Shown: positions 37,302 to 46,469 of the stretch, one piece after another
Layout of the letters: every line of letters starts with the position of its first letter
Numbering within the stretch: the stretch's first letter is position 1
NCBI RefSeq assembly: GCF_014646135.1
Contig: NZ_BMMW01000002.1
Location: forward strand, 248,001-312,000
Source of the DNA: Nocardia camponoti
Lineage (GTDB): Bacteria > Actinomycetota > Actinomycetes > Mycobacteriales > Mycobacteriaceae
Length of the DNA stretch: 64,000 bases
Direction of reading: 5' to 3'
Position numbers and translations under genes: made by a program
The notes under the pieces: model-generated
Database searches by the model: none
What the model was told of the DNA's origin: nothing
The model's input: only the letters and a program-made list of their open reading frames with translations

Positions 37302-38990
37302 ATGACCACCACCGCATTGGACTTTGAGCGCTGCTACCGCGCGGTGTCGACGCGTGACGCCCGCTTCGATGGACAGTTCATTACTGCGGTGCGCACGACG
37401 GGGATTTACTGTCGACCGTCGTGCCCGGCGATCACGCCTAAGCGCGCGAATGTGTCGTTTTTGCCGACGGCCGCAGCCGCGCAGCAGGCTGGGTATCGGG
37501 CGTGCCGACGGTGTTTGCCCGACGCCGCGCCCGGGTCGCCGCTGTGGAATGTGCGTGCCGACCTGGCCGCCCGCGCCATGCGACTCATCGGCGACGGGGC
37601 GATTGAGCGCGATGGGGTCCCCGGATTGGCCGCTGCGCTCGGGTACTCGTCACGTCAGCTGACCCGCGTGCTGACTACGGAACTAGGCGCGGGCCCGCTC
37701 GCGTTGGCACGTGCGCATCGCGCGCACACCGCACGTTTGTTGATTCAGACGACGTCAATGCCGATGAGCGACATCGCCTTCGCGGCAGGCTTCGCCAGCA
37801 TTCGGCAATTCAACGACACCGTGCGCGAGGTTTTCGCCGTCACGCCGACGGTGTTGCGCACCGAAACCCGAACCGGCCCAAGGTCAGACATCGTGACGCC
37901 CGGAGTGCTGACGTTGCGGCTGCCGTATCGCGAACCGCTCGACGTCGCGTGGCTAACCTGGTTTCTCTCCTCGCACACCGTTGCCGGCATGGAGACATTC
38001 GAAGACGGCGTTTACCGGCGCGCACTCGCTACGCCGCACGGCCACGCGGTCATCGCGCTGAGTTTCGCGCCCGGGCATGTGCGGGCGGAACTGTCGTTGG
38101 TCGACATGCGCGACCTCGCACCGGTCGTCGCGCGAGTGCGGCACTTGCTCGACTTGGACGCTGACCCGCTTGGCGTTGACGAGGTGCTAGGCATGAGCCC
38201 GGGGATTCGCGTGCCGGGCAGCGTTGACGGGTCGGAGTTGTTGCTGCGCACAATGATTGGTCAGCAGATTTCGGTGCGGGCGGCGTCGACGCATACGGCC
38301 AGGTTGGTTGGGGCGTTGGGGGTGCCGGTGGGCCGTGGATTGCAGAGCCGGGTCGGTGAAGGTGACCTTGCGGTGGTAGCCACCGACTCTGGTGCGGGTG
38401 GCACCCAGGCTCTGGCCGGTCGGGTGCGTGAGCGCGGGGTGCGTCACGTGGACAAGAGAGCTCTGGAGGACGAGCGCGGTAGGAGCGACGTGGGCAGGGC
38501 GGCGCTGGCCGACGAGCGCGGCGGGAGCGGCGAGCGCGGCGGGGACAGTGCGGCACTGGCGCATGGCGGAGGAACCTTGAGCACTGACCAAGTGGCGGCA
38601 AACGGGTTGCGACTGTTTCCGACTGCGGCGGTGATCGCGGAGCGGGGGCGGGAGGTGCTCGTTGGGCCTGCTCGGCGCATTGACGCGATCGTTGAGGCCG
38701 CGCGGGCGCTCGCGGACGGGTCGCTTGTTATTCATGCCGCTCGACCCGCTGCTGAGCTGCGGGCTGAGTTGCTCGCGTTGCGCGGGGTTGGGCCGTGGAC
38801 GGCCGACTACGTGACGATGCGGGCCGTCGCCGATCCCGACATCCTGCTCGACACCGACCTTGTCGTGCGTCGCGGTGCTGAGCTCGCGGGCGTCGACCTG
38901 CGCGACACCGCTCGGTTCGCACCGTGGCGTTCCTATCTTTCCATGCACCTTTGGCGTACCGCGCTGCTTCCCCGAGAGGAAAACCAATGA
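37302..38990 (+). CDS. alkA: Ada-AlkA fusion: methyl-phosphotriester sensor and 3-methyladenine DNA glycosylase
   Basis: 562 residues, longer than M. tuberculosis AlkA (about 496). Ada zinc domain at 1-75 with Cys C37, C41, C68 and C71 (GIYCRPSCP and RACRRCLP); AraC-type HTH at 85-185; AlkA N-domain from about 195; helix-hairpin-helix glycosylase with RTMIGQQISVRAA, then LLALRGVGPWTADYVTMRAV and the catalytic Asp in DILLDTDLV. It senses and removes alkylation damage and probably activates its own operon with ogt. Residues ~343-433 are an Arg/Gly-rich low-complexity insertion inside the glycosylase domain. ATG 37302 has TGGAG upstream. Confidence 0.92.
   Translation: MTTTALDFERCYRAVSTRDARFDGQFITAVRTTGIYCRPSCPAITPKRANVSFLPTAAAAQQAGYRACRRCLPDAAPGSPLWNVRADLAARAMRLIGDGAIERDGVPGLAAALGYSSRQLTRVLTTELGAGPLALARAHRAHTARLLIQTTSMPMSDIAFAAGFASIRQFNDTVREVFAVTPTVLRTETRTGPRSDIVTPGVLTLRLPYREPLDVAWLTWFLSSHTVAGMETFEDGVYRRALATPHGHAVIALSFAPGHVRAELSLVDMRDLAPVVARVRHLLDLDADPLGVDEVLGMSPGIRVPGSVDGSELLLRTMIGQQISVRAASTHTARLVGALGVPVGRGLQSRVGEGDLAVVATDSGAGGTQALAGRVRERGVRHVDKRALEDERGRSDVGRAALADERGGSGERGGDSAALAHGGGTLSTDQVAANGLRLFPTAAVIAERGREVLVGPARRIDAIVEAARALADGSLVIHAARPAAELRAELLALRGVGPWTADYVTMRAVADPDILLDTDLVVRRGAELAGVDLRDTARFAPWRSYLSMHLWRTALLPREENQ
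38328..38604 (+). repeat. Low-complexity insertion within alkA
   Basis: About 275 bp in frame, with repeated GAGCGCGG words (for example GACGAGCGCGGTAGGAGCG and GACGAGCGCGGCGGGAGCG). It encodes ~90 Arg/Gly/Asp/Ala residues between GALGVPV and GLRLFP, which are near each other in ordinary AlkA proteins. Confidence 0.6.
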
Positions 38991-39502
38991 GTGACAAGAA
39001 CATTCACGCCGACTTCGCGACTGCGGCAACGCCGATTGGGCCGTTCACCGCTGTCGTCGACGCGGACGGGGCGGTGCTCGCCTCAGGTTGGACCGCCGAT
39101 GCCGCACTGTTGACCGGCCTGATCCACGCTTCCCTGCGACCTTCCGAAGTGCGCCAACGTGATTCGCTCGGGGCGGTCACTCGCGCGATAGCCGACTACC
39201 ACTCAGGCGATCTGACCGCGATCGACGCAATCCCGGTCCGCCAGCGTTCAGGCGAATTCCTCAGCCACGCTTGGGACGTGTTGCGGAAAGTGCCTGCGGG
39301 CGAACCGGTTACGTACACGGAGTTCGCAGCGGTGGCTGGTCGACCCGCAGCCACCCGGGCGGCGGCGAACGCGTGCGCGCGGAATGCTGCGGCGTTGTTT
39401 GTTCCATGCCATCGGGTGGTGCGCATTGGTGGCGCGCTGGGCGGATTCCGGTGGGGATTGGATGCGAAGCGGTGGTTACTCGCCCATGAGCGGGCGGAGT
39501 GA
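38987..39502 (+). CDS. ogt: Methylated-DNA--protein-cysteine methyltransferase
   Basis: 171 residues from ATG 38987, overlapping the alkA stop (ATGA). The acceptor site is FVPCHRVV (C141), preceded by the HTH with GEPVTYTEFAAVAGRPAATR and AAANACARN. It transfers O6-alkyl groups from guanine to its own cysteine in a one-time reaction. With the Ada-AlkA fusion it forms an adaptive-response operon as in M. tuberculosis (Rv1317c-Rv1316c). Confidence 0.94.
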   Translation: MSDKNIHADFATAATPIGPFTAVVDADGAVLASGWTADAALLTGLIHASLRPSEVRQRDSLGAVTRAIADYHSGDLTAIDAIPVRQRSGEFLSHAWDVLRKVPAGEPVTYTEFAAVAGRPAATRAAANACARNAAALFVPCHRVVRIGGALGGFRWGLDAKRWLLAHERAE

Positions 39503-39596
39503 GGTGGGATGGCTGGCCTATCCGGCCATTACCTTGCAGTCCAGTATTGCGTAAGTGGCACTTTTGAGCGGGCCAGTCTTGCTGGATGCTGGGTGC

Positions 39597-40253
39597 ATGC
39601 TTGTTCGTCGCCTCCTTGCGCTCTATGTCGGCCTCTGGCTGTACGGCACCTCGATGGCGGTGATGATTCGAGCTGGGCTCGGGCTTGATCCGTGGGACGT
39701 GTTTCACCAAGGCGTTGCCGCGCACGTGCCGTTGAGTTTTGGGGCGGTCACGGCTGTCGTCGGAATCGCGGTGCTGCTCGCGTGGATTCCGCTGCGGCAG
39801 CGGCCCGGGCTTGGGACGGTGAGCAATGTCGTGGTGATCGCGGTTGCCGTCGACGCCGGTCTGCGACTGCTGCCCACCACGGAAACGCTTTGGGTTCGGA
39901 TCACCGCGATGGTGGTGGCCGTGGTGTTGAACGCGGTCGCGACCGTGCTTTACATAGGCGCGGGCATGGGACCAGGGCCGCGCGATGGACTGATGACTGG
40001 ACTGGTCGCGCGCACCGGCCGACCGGTATGGGCGGTGCGGACCGCGATCGAGGTGTCGGTACTCGCGACCGGCTGGCTCCTTGGCGGCAGCGTCGGGGTT
40101 GGCACGCTTGTGTACGCGTTCGGGATCGGGCCCCTGATCGGGCTGATGATCCCGTACCTCGACGGCTGGTTACCGGGCTTCGACGCGGTCCCCGAGGTGT
40201 CAGCCGACGACGGTCTTCACCTGGGAGCCGTCGCGGCCCCGGATCACGTGTAG
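39597..40253 (+). CDS. YczE/YitT-family membrane protein
   Basis: 218 residues from ATG 39597 (an upstream start at 39555 is possible). Five to six membrane helices; AVMIRAGLGLDPWDVFHQGV and GAGMGPGPRDGLMTGL are the conserved blocks of YczE/YyaS/YitT proteins. Function unknown, possibly transport. The last 54 nt overlap the 3' end of sbcC on the other strand. Confidence 0.85.
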   Translation: MLVRRLLALYVGLWLYGTSMAVMIRAGLGLDPWDVFHQGVAAHVPLSFGAVTAVVGIAVLLAWIPLRQRPGLGTVSNVVVIAVAVDAGLRLLPTTETLWVRITAMVVAVVLNAVATVLYIGAGMGPGPRDGLMTGLVARTGRPVWAVRTAIEVSVLATGWLLGGSVGVGTLVYAFGIGPLIGLMIPYLDGWLPGFDAVPEVSADDGLHLGAVAAPDHV

Positions 40254-43200
40254 TCGGGTCGGGATGCGTTGGCGCATCTCGTCGACGTGACTCACTACGC
40301 CGACCACCCGGCCGCCTTCGCGCAGCTCGTCGAGGACGCCCATCACCGCATCGAGGGTGTCGGCGTCGAGACTGCCGAAGCCCTCGTCGATGAACAGGGT
40401 GTCGAGCCGCAACCCGCCGGACTCGGCCGCGACGACGTCGGCGAGCCCAAGCGCAAGCGCGAGCGACGCCATGAACGTCTCGCCTCCCGACAAGGTTTTC
40501 GCCGAGCGCACGGCCCCGGTGTAGTCGTCGCGTACGTCGATACCGAGCCCGCCGCGCCGGCCGTGCTTGCCAGCCTTGTCGGAGTGCACGAACTCGTACC
40601 GACCGCCCGACATGCGACGCAATCGCAGCGAGCCCGCGACCGCAACCTCTTCGAGCCTTGCGGCAAGCACGTACGAGCGCAACGACATTCGCCGATTGTT
40701 CTCGCCGCGCCCAGCGACAACCTCGGCTAGTCCAGCCAGTTCACTGAACTCGCGGCGAGCTGGCGCGACGCGCTCTAGCTCGCCCCAGAGTTGGGCGCTG
40801 AGTTGCTCGAGCTCATTGACCCGCGTCTGCGCGGCTGAATGTCGACTGGCAGCGGCAGTGAGCGCTTGTTGCGCGGCAGCGAAACGTTGCTCCAGCTCAG
40901 CAACATCGGCGGGCGGCTGCTCGGCGGCGGCAACAATGGCGGGCTCGGCGAGGACAGCGCGAGCGTGGGCACCCGCCCGATCAGCTTGGGTGAGCTCATT
41001 TTCGATGGAGGTTTGCCGTTGAGCGTCGCGCGCAACGAGCTTGACCGCTTGAGCGTAGGAAGTGAGGATCGCGACCTCATCGCGGTCAACAACCGGGTTG
41101 GCGCGCGAATCTTGTTGGTGCCCAGGTTGACTCGTTGCCGTAACGGCAGGTGCGGAAGTTTCGGTACCGTGCTCCGGCGAGACGTGCGATCCGGCGCGAT
41201 CGCCCCGTGAGCGAGCAGCGGCATCGGCGAGGTTCCCCGAGGAACCACCAGCAGCGGCGCGGTCGTCTGCCGCACCGTCGGCACCATCGCCGCCGTGGGC
41301 AGCGCCGGTGGCGGCAAGAGCGGCAGCGTCCGTGAGGCGCCCGGCGGCGTCAACAGCGGCGGCACCGGCCACGCCCTCGGCAGCCGCGGGCTGCCCTGCG
41401 CCAGAGCCTGCGGCGGTGTCGGTTACACGTGGGGCAACAGCGGCCGCGCCGGTGCCGTCCTCGGCAGCAGCGGCCTGCCCTGTACCAGAGCCTGCAACGG
41501 TGTCGGTTACACGTCCGGCAACAGCGGCGCCCGGGTCGGCACCGTCTTCGGCAGCAGCGGGCTCCGGTGTGCCAGAGTCTGCGGCGGTGTCGGTTAGACG
41601 TCCTGCAACAGCGGCAGCGCTGGCGTGGCTCTCGGCAGCTACGGGCTGCCCTGTGCCAGAACCTGCGGCGGTGTCGGTTCGATGTCCGGCAACAGCGGGA
41701 CCGATCGACGCGGCATCGGCCAAACGTTCAACACGCGTGGTGATCTGGCGGACCGCGTCGCGGGCCGTGACCTCGGTTTGTCGAGCCGCGCGCGTCGCAT
41801 TCGCCATCTCAATCAGGGCCGATACGCGCGCTGTTCGGGCTGCGACTGTGCCGTCGCTACCCGCTACCTCGCGTAACCGCTCGGTGAGTTCAGCCAACCG
41901 GTTTACGGCTGCCGCGATAGTGGTGGTCGCGTGACTGTGTTGCGTCGCGAGCTCGCGGGCCTGGTCGCTGAGCTGTGCCTCCTCCGCGCGCAGTCTGTCG
42001 ACAGTTGCCGTGGCGGCGGGCACGCGGCGTGCTGCCTCGTCGGCATCCTCGAACTGGGCCGTCGCGGTGCGAACCGACGCAGCAAGGCTGACCGGGTCCG
42101 CGTCGCCACCGCGCGCGACTAGGGCTTCAATCTCCCGCTCCAGCAGACCAATTCGCTCGGCAATAGTGTCACGAGTGCGCTCAGCCGCCTGCTCTACCTT
42201 CGCGGCAGCCGCTTCCTCTTCCTTCGACACCGCGTCTTCGGTCGGCTGCGCGGGCTGGGGATGCTGAGCGGAACCACAGACCGAGCACGGGGTCGCATCG
42301 ACCAGGCCTGCTGCAAGTTCAGCCGCCATCCCAGCGAGTCGACGTTCACGCAGATCTTGTACGCGTTCGCGTGCATCGAGGTATTTCGACCTCGCCGCAG
42401 CGAACGCATCCTGTTCACGATCCAAACTGCTTCGCGCTCGGGACAATTCGACTGCGGCAGCCGCGGCACCTTGCAACCGGGTCAGCTCGTTGCGCAACCC
42501 GGACAACGCGGCCGACGCGTCGGTGGCCTCGCGCAGTTGTTCCTCCGCGCTCGCCAACGCAGCGGGCAATGCCTCCTGCCGCGCCGCGACGGCCGACATC
42601 CGGGCGCTTAGCTTGCCCACCTCCGCCTCGGCCGCTGCTCGCTCGTTAGCTACGCGTTGCGCGGTCTGCGCGTCCGCATTTGCTTCCCCAAGCACACCAA
42701 CAAACGAATTCCATTGTCCGAGAACAGCATTCAAAACAGAATCGAGCTCCGGGTGCGCAATTAACCCTCGCGCGACCACCTCCGCTTCAACCGAAGCCTC
42801 GTCGTCGACGGCCTCGCGGAGTACCTCGGCGACGCCAACTACTTCGGTTGCACCAGGCGCGCACAACAGCTTCGCCAACTGGCCAGCCGCGCCTTCGGTC
42901 GCCGATGACGCACGCCGCAGCGCCACCACCGCTGTTCGCGCCTCGTCGATCGCGTGCGCGACCGGTTCCGCGCGACGGGCCTGCTCTAGTTCGACGCGCA
43001 AAGCGGCGCGCTGATTCGCACCCGCCTCATACTCGACTAGGTCGGCAGTAGCAGCGCGCATCCGCGCATGCAGATCGGCGACACGACGCGCTTCCTCGGC
43101 CTCGGACCGGGTGACCTTCGATTCTTGTTGGCGCGCTTCAACTTCCAGTGACGATGCCGCGAGTTCCTCGCGTGCGGTGCCAAGCAACTCTTGCGACCAA

Positions 43201-43904
43201 CCAACCGGGTCTTGCTCAGCGACCGACTCCGCGCCGCCGAACCCGCCTGCCATGCCGACCTTGGTGATGAGCCGGTTAATGCCCTGCACGCTCTCTTCAA
43301 GCTTGCGCTGCACCGCTTTTCGATGCTCACTGAGCCAGACCTCGGCACTCGCGAAACGTTGGGTGTCGAAGAGCTTTTCGAGCAGGGTCTCGCGCTCCTC
43401 GTTGTCGGCACGAAGGAAGCGCGCGAAGTCGCCTTGCGGGAGCAGCACGACCTGGAAGAACTGGTCGGCGCTCATGCCAAGCAGGCGCAGGATTTCCTCG
43501 CCAATATCGGTAAGCCGCGACAGGTTCTCGCCCGAACCGTCGAGCCATTCGAGCGTGCCCTTGGCTTGGATCTCCCGCAGTTTCGTTGCATCGCGCGAAC
43601 TGGGTCGCGTATGCGCGGGACTACGGGTGAGCCGCAACCTACGACCACCGAGCGTTGCTTCAACGACAACGCGGGGAACGGTGTCGACATCGGCATGGTC
43701 GGAATGCAACCGCCGACTCTCGTTGCGCGCGCCCGGAACTCGCCCGTACAGCGCGAACGCGATCGCGTCCAAAACGGTGGTCTTGCCCGCGCCAGTCTGC
43801 CCGTGCAGCAGGAAAAGTCCGTCGGCACCGAGCGCATCGAAATCGATGACTGTCGGCGCGGCGAACGGACCGAACGCCGTCATCTCCAACCGATGCAGCT
43901 TCAT
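40200..43904 (-). CDS. sbcC: Nuclease SbcCD subunit C (SMC-like ATPase)
   Basis: 1234 residues, longer than the usual ~1000-1050. Walker A GQTGAGKTTVLDAI near residue 35; zinc-hook CSVCG near residue 540 between long coiled coils; ABC signature LSGGETFMASLALALGLADV and Walker B LDTLFIDEGFGSLD near the C-terminus. With SbcD it cuts hairpins and double-strand break ends. Residues ~720-920 are Ala/Gly/Thr-rich and contain tandem copies of ~28-29 residues, replacing part of the second coiled coil. The start is 13 nt after the sbcD stop. Confidence 0.93.
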   Translation of the reverse strand: MKLHRLEMTAFGPFAAPTVIDFDALGADGLFLLHGQTGAGKTTVLDAIAFALYGRVPGARNESRRLHSDHADVDTVPRVVVEATLGGRRLRLTRSPAHTRPSSRDATKLREIQAKGTLEWLDGSGENLSRLTDIGEEILRLLGMSADQFFQVVLLPQGDFARFLRADNEERETLLEKLFDTQRFASAEVWLSEHRKAVQRKLEESVQGINRLITKVGMAGGFGGAESVAEQDPVGWSQELLGTAREELAASSLEVEARQQESKVTRSEAEEARRVADLHARMRAATADLVEYEAGANQRAALRVELEQARRAEPVAHAIDEARTAVVALRRASSATEGAAGQLAKLLCAPGATEVVGVAEVLREAVDDEASVEAEVVARGLIAHPELDSVLNAVLGQWNSFVGVLGEANADAQTAQRVANERAAAEAEVGKLSARMSAVAARQEALPAALASAEEQLREATDASAALSGLRNELTRLQGAAAAAVELSRARSSLDREQDAFAAARSKYLDARERVQDLRERRLAGMAAELAAGLVDATPCSVCGSAQHPQPAQPTEDAVSKEEEAAAAKVEQAAERTRDTIAERIGLLEREIEALVARGGDADPVSLAASVRTATAQFEDADEAARRVPAATATVDRLRAEEAQLSDQARELATQHSHATTTIAAAVNRLAELTERLREVAGSDGTVAARTARVSALIEMANATRAARQTEVTARDAVRQITTRVERLADAASIGPAVAGHRTDTAAGSGTGQPVAAESHASAAAVAGRLTDTAADSGTPEPAAAEDGADPGAAVAGRVTDTVAGSGTGQAAAAEDGTGAAAVAPRVTDTAAGSGAGQPAAAEGVAGAAAVDAAGRLTDAAALAATGAAHGGDGADGAADDRAAAGGSSGNLADAAARSRGDRAGSHVSPEHGTETSAPAVTATSQPGHQQDSRANPVVDRDEVAILTSYAQAVKLVARDAQRQTSIENELTQADRAGAHARAVLAEPAIVAAAEQPPADVAELEQRFAAAQQALTAAASRHSAAQTRVNELEQLSAQLWGELERVAPARREFSELAGLAEVVAGRGENNRRMSLRSYVLAARLEEVAVAGSLRLRRMSGGRYEFVHSDKAGKHGRRGGLGIDVRDDYTGAVRSAKTLSGGETFMASLALALGLADVVAAESGGLRLDTLFIDEGFGSLDADTLDAVMGVLDELREGGRVVGVVSHVDEMRQRIPTRLHVIRGRDGSQVKTVVG
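41324..41730 (-). repeat. In-frame tandem repeat (84-90 bp unit) inside sbcC
   Basis: The marker CGGTGTCGGTT (plus strand) begins at 41414, 41498, 41585 and 41669, giving unit lengths of 84, 87 and 84 bp; a diverged fifth copy starts near 41324. All units are multiples of three. They encode variants of RVTDTAAGSGTGQPAAAEDG. Confidence 0.85.
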
Positions 43905-43917
43905 GCGCGCACCCCGA

Positions 43918-45114
43918 TCACGCGCTCAACTCCACCTGTTCGGACTCCGAGACGACTGGTTCGGCAACCGGCCGAACCCGCTCGTTCTCGCTGACCGCCG
44001 CCGCGAGCGCCTGCTGAACCCATGACATCTCCCCCTCGGTTGGTGTCCCCCGGACATCGGTCAAGAAGCTCGCCGCGATCTCGGTGTCGCGGCGACCGTG
44101 CACACGTTCGCGATAGTTCAGTTCGCCCACGCCGTCTGGCCGTTGCCATTCCACGTGGACCGCGTGCGGAAAACGTTCTTGTAATTTGCGCATTGGATCG
44201 ACCGGGCGTGACTGGTCGGTCAACGTGGCAGAGACGTAATCGTCCTGCGCACAAGCGAATTGAATCCCCGTAAGTAGCTCTTCGAGCGTCCCAGTTAGCC
44301 GACTCAGACCACGCACTGTCGGCAGATCATGTCTCGTAACCTTGGCGAGCCCATCGGCTTCAAGGTCAACAATCCACACGGCCTTGCGATGCGAATTCTC
44401 CCCAAACGAGTACGGGAGCGGAGAACCGCTGTACCGCACCGACTCTGACAGCTTCTGCGGCGAATGCAGATGCCCAAGCGCCACGTAGTCGATCCCATTA
44501 AACGCCGACATCGACACCGTTTCAACCCCGCCGACCGAAATCGATCGTTCAGATCCGGTTGCCTCCCCACCGACAACGAACGCGTGCGCGAGCACAACCG
44601 AACGCACCCCACCGCGCGCGGCGAGATCAGCGCGAACGAGGCTCATTGCCGCGTCAAGAATATCGGCATGCGAACGTGCCTGCGGCACAGCCAGTTCCGC
44701 ACGCGCCAGCTCGGGCTCCAAGTACGGGATCCCGTAAAAGGCCACTTCACCATGCGAATCGGCGAGCACAACCGGCTCAGCTACCTGGCCGACACGGGTG
44801 CGTAAATGCAGGCCGCCCGCTGCCGCGAACCGCGCGCCCGCGCCTAGGCGCGTTGGCGAATCGTGATTGCCCGAGGTGACAACCAGCGTTGCGCCAGCGG
44901 CGCTGATGGCTTCGAAACCCCGCTCGCACACCGCGATCGCGTCGGCGCTGGGAATGGATCTGTCGTAAACGTCGCCGGGGATGACAACCACGTCGACCGA
45001 CTCGCTGACCACCAATTCGGCAATCGATGCGAGCGCGCGCGCCTGATCGGCCAGCAGGTCAACACCGTGAAAGGTGCGCCCGATGTGCCAGTCGGAGGTG
45101 TGCAGGATCCGCAT
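43918..45114 (-). CDS. sbcD: Nuclease SbcCD subunit D (Mre11-like)
   Basis: 398 residues from ATG 45114. Calcineurin-like phosphoesterase motifs are in order: HTSDWHIGRTF, VIPGDVYDR, TSGNHDSPTRL, VLAHAFV, ALGHLHSPQ. It is the endo/exonuclease of SbcCD, Mn2+-dependent in relatives. The C-terminus has a capping domain. TACGGT lies 7 nt before the ATG, consistent with a leaderless sbcDC operon transcript; the in-frame start at 45138 is not needed. Confidence 0.93.
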   Translation of the reverse strand: MRILHTSDWHIGRTFHGVDLLADQARALASIAELVVSESVDVVVIPGDVYDRSIPSADAIAVCERGFEAISAAGATLVVTSGNHDSPTRLGAGARFAAAGGLHLRTRVGQVAEPVVLADSHGEVAFYGIPYLEPELARAELAVPQARSHADILDAAMSLVRADLAARGGVRSVVLAHAFVVGGEATGSERSISVGGVETVSMSAFNGIDYVALGHLHSPQKLSESVRYSGSPLPYSFGENSHRKAVWIVDLEADGLAKVTRHDLPTVRGLSRLTGTLEELLTGIQFACAQDDYVSATLTDQSRPVDPMRKLQERFPHAVHVEWQRPDGVGELNYRERVHGRRDTEIAASFLTDVRGTPTEGEMSWVQQALAAAVSENERVRPVAEPVVSESEQVELSA

Positions 45115-45121
45115 GCCGCGA

Positions 45122-45127
45122 ACCGTA
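45122..45127 (-). promoter_or_regulatory. -10 hexamer for leaderless sbcD
   Basis: TACGGT on the minus strand, 7 nt before ATG 45114. Confidence 0.45.
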
Positions 45128-45269
45128 GGCGAGACCACCGACAGAAACCAATCGATCCGGGGTTGTCGGCTTGATCTTGCGGCGTGCCGTGCGGCGAGTT
45201 GCCCCGATGTTGCCCCGATGTTGGGAGGGAGCCGAGAACTTGTCGGACCGTTCGTGCATCATCGCAACC

Positions 45270-46418
45270 ATGACCGCTTCGATGCTCGTCGCGCTCGTCC
45301 TAGCTCTCCTCGCAGGCTTCGGTCTTGGCTGGTTAAGCCATTCCGCCCGGGCCGGTACGCGAGTTGCCGCCGCTGAAGCGCGGCTGTCTGCCGCTAGTGA
45401 GGGGCAGCGTTTGCTTGAGCAGTCACTACAGGCAGCGAACGAAGACGCCGCGCGTCGACATTCGAGCGCCGTCGCGGCGATGGTCGGTCCGTTGCGCGAT
45501 GCCGTCGGCGCGCTGGAAAGCCACATCACCAAGGTTGAGCACGACCGCGTCGACGCGTACTCGGGCCTGCGTGAACAAGTCGCGGGAATGCAAACCACCT
45601 CACACCGACTGCAAGACCAAACCGCCCAACTCGTCGCTGCCCTGCGCGCACCGCAGGTCCGCGGGCGATGGGGCGAGATTCAGTTGGAGCGCGTTGTCGA
45701 ACTCGCGGGGATGACCAAGCACTGCGATTTCGACACCCGGGTGCACCGCGCTGGCGTCGACGGGCTTGGCGCGAGTCGGCCGGACCTCGTCGTCAATCTT
45801 GCAGGCGGTCGCCACATCGTCGTCGATGCGAAGGTCCCGTTTACCGCTTATCTCGATGCCGCGACAACCGACGTCGAAGGTAAACGCGCGCAACTGCTCG
45901 TCCAACACGCTAAACAACTGCGCGCTCATGTCGACCAGCTGGCAAGTAAGGCTTATTGGACCGCTTTCGATCCTTCGCCTGAATTTGTTGTTCTTTTTGT
46001 TCCCGGCGACCCGTTCCTCGACGCCGCGGTCACCACCGACGCGGGCCTGCTTGAGTACGCGTTCGGTCGCAACGTGATCCTCGCAACTCCAACCACGCTG
46101 ATCGCGCTTTTGCGCACGGTCGCGTTCAGCTGGCGACAGGAAGCCCTTTCCCGCGACATGGCAACGGTCCAACAATTAGGTAAGGAGCTCTATACGCGAA
46201 TTGGCAAAGTGGCCGAACACCTTGATGGCCTCGGCGTGAATCTTGGTAAGGCCGTTGACGCTTTCAACTCGACGGTCGGTTCGCTCGAGTCGCGGGTAAT
46301 GGTCAGCGCGCGCAAGATGCACGACTTGGGGATCGGCGATTCCGCGCCCATCACTATCCGTTCCACCAATACGCGGCCACGCCCTGTCCCCGGATTGGTG
46401 GTCGGTGATCGGGTCTGA
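45270..46418 (+). CDS. rmuC: DNA recombination protein RmuC
   Basis: 382 residues from ATG 45270 (ATG 45282 possible). An N-terminal membrane helix (MLVALVLALLAGFGLGWL), a coiled-coil region (about 35-120) and the RmuC nuclease-like core: RGRWGEIQLERVVELAGM, DLVVNLAGGRHIVVDAKVPF, FVPGDPFLDAA, NVILATPTTLIALLRTVAFS, WRQEALSRD. It limits inversions and complex rearrangements. Divergent from sbcDC across ~155 bp. Confidence 0.92.
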   Translation: MTASMLVALVLALLAGFGLGWLSHSARAGTRVAAAEARLSAASEGQRLLEQSLQAANEDAARRHSSAVAAMVGPLRDAVGALESHITKVEHDRVDAYSGLREQVAGMQTTSHRLQDQTAQLVAALRAPQVRGRWGEIQLERVVELAGMTKHCDFDTRVHRAGVDGLGASRPDLVVNLAGGRHIVVDAKVPFTAYLDAATTDVEGKRAQLLVQHAKQLRAHVDQLASKAYWTAFDPSPEFVVLFVPGDPFLDAAVTTDAGLLEYAFGRNVILATPTTLIALLRTVAFSWRQEALSRDMATVQQLGKELYTRIGKVAEHLDGLGVNLGKAVDAFNSTVGSLESRVMVSARKMHDLGIGDSAPITIRSTNTRPRPVPGLVVGDRV

Positions 46419-46457
46419 GTTCTCCGTGCCGTAGCGCCCTCGACAGCGATGTGCGGT

Positions 46458-46463
46458 TAGTGT
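46458..46463 (+). promoter_or_regulatory. -10 hexamer for leaderless DUF6542 gene
   Basis: TAGTGT, 6 nt before GTG 46470. Confidence 0.45.
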
Positions 46464-46469
46464 CTTAGG

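Noticed and set aside
41324-41730. CRISPR-like repetition
   Set aside because: The repeats are imperfect, 84-90 bp, without unique spacers, in frame inside sbcC, and no cas genes are present.
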